Positions 62,068 through 64,000 of a stretch of DNA of 64,000 bases are shown in pieces. How positions within the stretch are numbered: the stretch's first letter is position 1; every line of letters starts with the position of its first letter. Origin of the DNA: Dryocola sp051307055 (lineage in GTDB: Bacteria; Pseudomonadota; Gammaproteobacteria; Enterobacterales; Enterobacteriaceae); NCBI RefSeq assembly GCF_051307055.1, contig NZ_CP149994.1, forward strand, positions 2,914,001-2,978,000, given 5' to 3'. The notes beneath the pieces are model-generated. The model had not been told where the DNA came from. It saw only the letters and a program-made list of their open reading frames with translations, and made no database searches. The translations under genes were made by a program, and so were the position numbers.

Positions 62068-63900
62068 TTAAAACGGAAACAGCATCGGCACCATCACTAC
62101 GCTTACCACCATCACGATGGCGGTAAAGGGCACGCCTAATTTCACAAAATCGCTGAATTTATAATTACCCGGCCCGAGCACCAGCGTGTTTACCGGTGAA
62201 GAAACCGGCGTCATAAAGGCGGCGGAGGCGGCAAGCGCGACAATCATGGCAAACGGATAAGGCGAAACGCCCATTGATTTTGCCGCGGCCAGGGCGATGG
62301 GCGCCATTAATACCGCCGTGGCGGTGTTCGAGATAAAGAGTCCGATAGCCGCGCACATCACAAACAGGCAGACAAGCATAATATAAGGCCCGTAACCGCC
62401 GCCGAGCTTCATTAATCCGCCCACGATTAAATCCACGCCGCCGGTTTTTTGCAGCGCCAGGGCAAACGGCATCATGCCGACAATTAAGATGATGCTCGGC
62501 CAGTGAATCGCTTTGTAGGCGCTTTCCATGTCGATGCAGCGGAATTTCCCCATCAGCAGGCAGGCAACGATGGCGGCGATGGGATTGGGAATTTCATCGG
62601 TCAGCATCAGCGCGACCATCAGCGCCAGGCAAAAGATGGCGTGCGGCGCCTGGCTGTGCGCCGGAGACGCCTCGCCCTCTTCCACCGGCAGGTTGAGCAC
62701 CAAAAAGTCGCGGCTTTTTAGATTCAGCTGGCTGATTAATTTCCAGTCGCCAACCACCAGAAGAATATCGCCAAGCTGAAGTGGCTCATCCACCAGCAGG
62801 CCTTCCAGCGCCTCGCCGTTGCGCTTAAGACCAACGACGTTCAGGCCATAGCGGGTACGAAAACCAATTTCGCGCAGCGTCTGCCCGATCAGCTCCGAAT
62901 CCGGGATCGTCGATACTTCCGCCATGCCCACATCCAGCGCCTGGTCGGAAAAATACTCCCCGCGCAGGATCATCGGCTCAAGCATTTGTTCGCTACAGAA
63001 TTCGCGCAGGTCCACCTCGGAGGCGGACATATCTATCAGCAGCACGTCTCTGGCGCGAAACTCGGTTATCCCGGTGACGTTTACTATCACCCGGCGGAAT
63101 TTACGCCAGCGCTCAAGGCCTATCACATTGGCCCCGTAGCGCTCACGCAGTTTTAAATCATCCAGACGGTGGCCAACCATCGGCGAACCGGGGCGAATGG
63201 CCAGACGACGAGCGCGCCCCGTAAGACGATATTCCTTAATCAGGTCACGAAAGGTCCGGCGCTTCCAGCTTTCTTTGCCGTCTTCTTTACTCTGCCCGTT
63301 AAGCGCAAACCGGGCAAAGAGCATATACAGAATGCCAAGCACGAGTACGACCAGGCCGATGGGCGTCACGCTAAAAAAGTTGAATCCCTGTAATCCTTCG
63401 CGCAGCAGTTCGCTGTTGATTACAAGGTTAGGCGGCGTGGCGACCAGCGTCATCATGCCGCTGATAAGCCCGGCAAAACTGAGCGGCATCATCAGGCGCG
63501 ACGGCGCCGTTTTCATGCGCATGGAGACGCTCAGCACTACGGGGATAAAGATGGCGACAACGCCCGTCGAACTCATAAAGGCGCCGAGCCCGGCGACGGT
63601 GAGCATCAGGAGGACAAGCATTTTGGTTTCGCTGCTGCCGGCTACGTCCACCAGCCAGGCACCCATTTTGGTCGCAACGCCCGTTCGCACCAGGCCGTCG
63701 CCGATGATAAAAAGCGCGGCGATAAGAATAACGTTAGGATCGCTGAATCCGGAAAAAGCTTCGCTAAGGGTTAGCGTGCCGCTCAGGGTAAAAGCGACGA
63801 TGACCAACAGGGCAACGGCATCCATTCTTACCTTGCCGGTGGCGAACAGCACTACCGTGATGCCAAGCAACGACAGTACCCACATCAGTTCCGAATTCAA
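62068..63900 (-). CDS. yfbS: Predicted anion transporter YfbS with two TrkA-C domains
   Basis: 610 residues equal E. coli. Divalent-anion:Na+ symporter-type membrane protein: N- and C-terminal blocks of helices with the paired motifs STGVVAIFIPVVLS/ATPPNLVINSEL and SNTATAVLMAPIAL/TPVSSPVNTLVLGP, interrupted by two cytosolic RCK_C domains (about 210-380). Substrate unknown. The start is TTG at 63900, with AAGGACAGG upstream; the next ATG is five codons in. Convergent with yfbR. Confidence 0.93.
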   Translation of the reverse strand: MNSELMWVLSLLGITVVLFATGKVRMDAVALLVIVAFTLSGTLTLSEAFSGFSDPNVILIAALFIIGDGLVRTGVATKMGAWLVDVAGSSETKMLVLLMLTVAGLGAFMSSTGVVAIFIPVVLSVSMRMKTAPSRLMMPLSFAGLISGMMTLVATPPNLVINSELLREGLQGFNFFSVTPIGLVVLVLGILYMLFARFALNGQSKEDGKESWKRRTFRDLIKEYRLTGRARRLAIRPGSPMVGHRLDDLKLRERYGANVIGLERWRKFRRVIVNVTGITEFRARDVLLIDMSASEVDLREFCSEQMLEPMILRGEYFSDQALDVGMAEVSTIPDSELIGQTLREIGFRTRYGLNVVGLKRNGEALEGLLVDEPLQLGDILLVVGDWKLISQLNLKSRDFLVLNLPVEEGEASPAHSQAPHAIFCLALMVALMLTDEIPNPIAAIVACLLMGKFRCIDMESAYKAIHWPSIILIVGMMPFALALQKTGGVDLIVGGLMKLGGGYGPYIMLVCLFVMCAAIGLFISNTATAVLMAPIALAAAKSMGVSPYPFAMIVALAASAAFMTPVSSPVNTLVLGPGNYKFSDFVKLGVPFTAIVMVVSVVMVPMLFPF

Positions 63901-63945
63901 AACCTGTCCTTGTACGCGAAAATTGAAGAACGCCCAGAGAATGCC

Positions 63946-63972
63946 ATAAAAAAACCCCGCCGATGCGGGGTT
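63946..63972 (-). terminator. Terminator of a minus-strand gene beyond the window
   Basis: AACCCCGC-CGAT-GCGGGGTT stem with seven Ts on the minus strand, lying upstream of yfbS. It should end the next minus-strand gene to the right; in E. coli that neighbour is yfbT (hxpA). Bases 63973-64000 are too few to identify it. Confidence 0.8.
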
Positions 63973-64000
63973 AAATCATAGGATCAGTGTTTTCTTAACA

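Overview
The window is chromosomal DNA of a member of the Enterobacteriaceae related to, but not, Escherichia coli. Nearly every gene has a clear E. coli K-12 counterpart in familiar order (the ompC-rcs-gyrA-nrd-men-nuo-lrhA section), at protein similarity that looks like another genus. I cannot name the genus from sequence alone. Threonine at GyrA position 83, an mgtE-type transporter beside yojI and a tctDE/tctCBA block beside menE are the most useful taxonomic hints. No rRNA, tRNA, CRISPR array, prophage, integrase or transposase is visible.

Layout. 1-5.5 kb: 5' part of an MgtE magnesium transporter, the ABC exporter yojI, the ada-alkB alkylation-damage operon and the FAD transferase apbE. 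5.7-14 kb: porin ompC, the divergent antisense RNA micF, and the Rcs envelope-stress phosphorelay (rcsD-rcsB, convergent rcsC). 14-22.3 kb: a small ASCH-domain gene, gyrA, ubiG and the aerobic ribonucleotide reductase operon nrdA-nrdB-yfaE, with DnaA and NrdR boxes upstream. 22.3-23.4 kb: an AT-rich DUF2971 gene, foreign in composition, between two copies of one terminator. 23.4-28 kb: glpTQ, a CinA-like gene and yfaZ. 28.2-33.4 kb: a TctDE two-component system divergent from the TctCBA tripartite tricarboxylate transporter. 33.4-42.4 kb: the menFDHBCE menaquinone operon, elaB, elaA and rbn. 42.4-57.6 kb: the complete respiratory complex I operon nuoA-N. 58.2-64 kb: lrhA, alaA, yfbR and yfbS.

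How it fits together. Complex I feeds electrons to the quinone pool built by ubiG and the men enzymes; ApbE flavinylates envelope or membrane redox proteins. OmpC and micF balance porins, and RcsCDB monitors the same envelope. Nrd and GyrA serve replication. GlpTQ and TctCBA import glycerol-3-phosphate and tricarboxylates.

Most of the window is conserved core genome. The accessory signals are the DUF2971 cassette with its duplicated terminator, loss of the E. coli neighbours inaA, glpABC and the ais/arn cluster from their usual places, the Tct block, a repeat-like insertion between nuoF and nuoG, and a plus-strand terminator without an obvious gene upstream of lrhA. I found no convincing new multigene system; the DUF2971 cassette is the best candidate for something undescribed.
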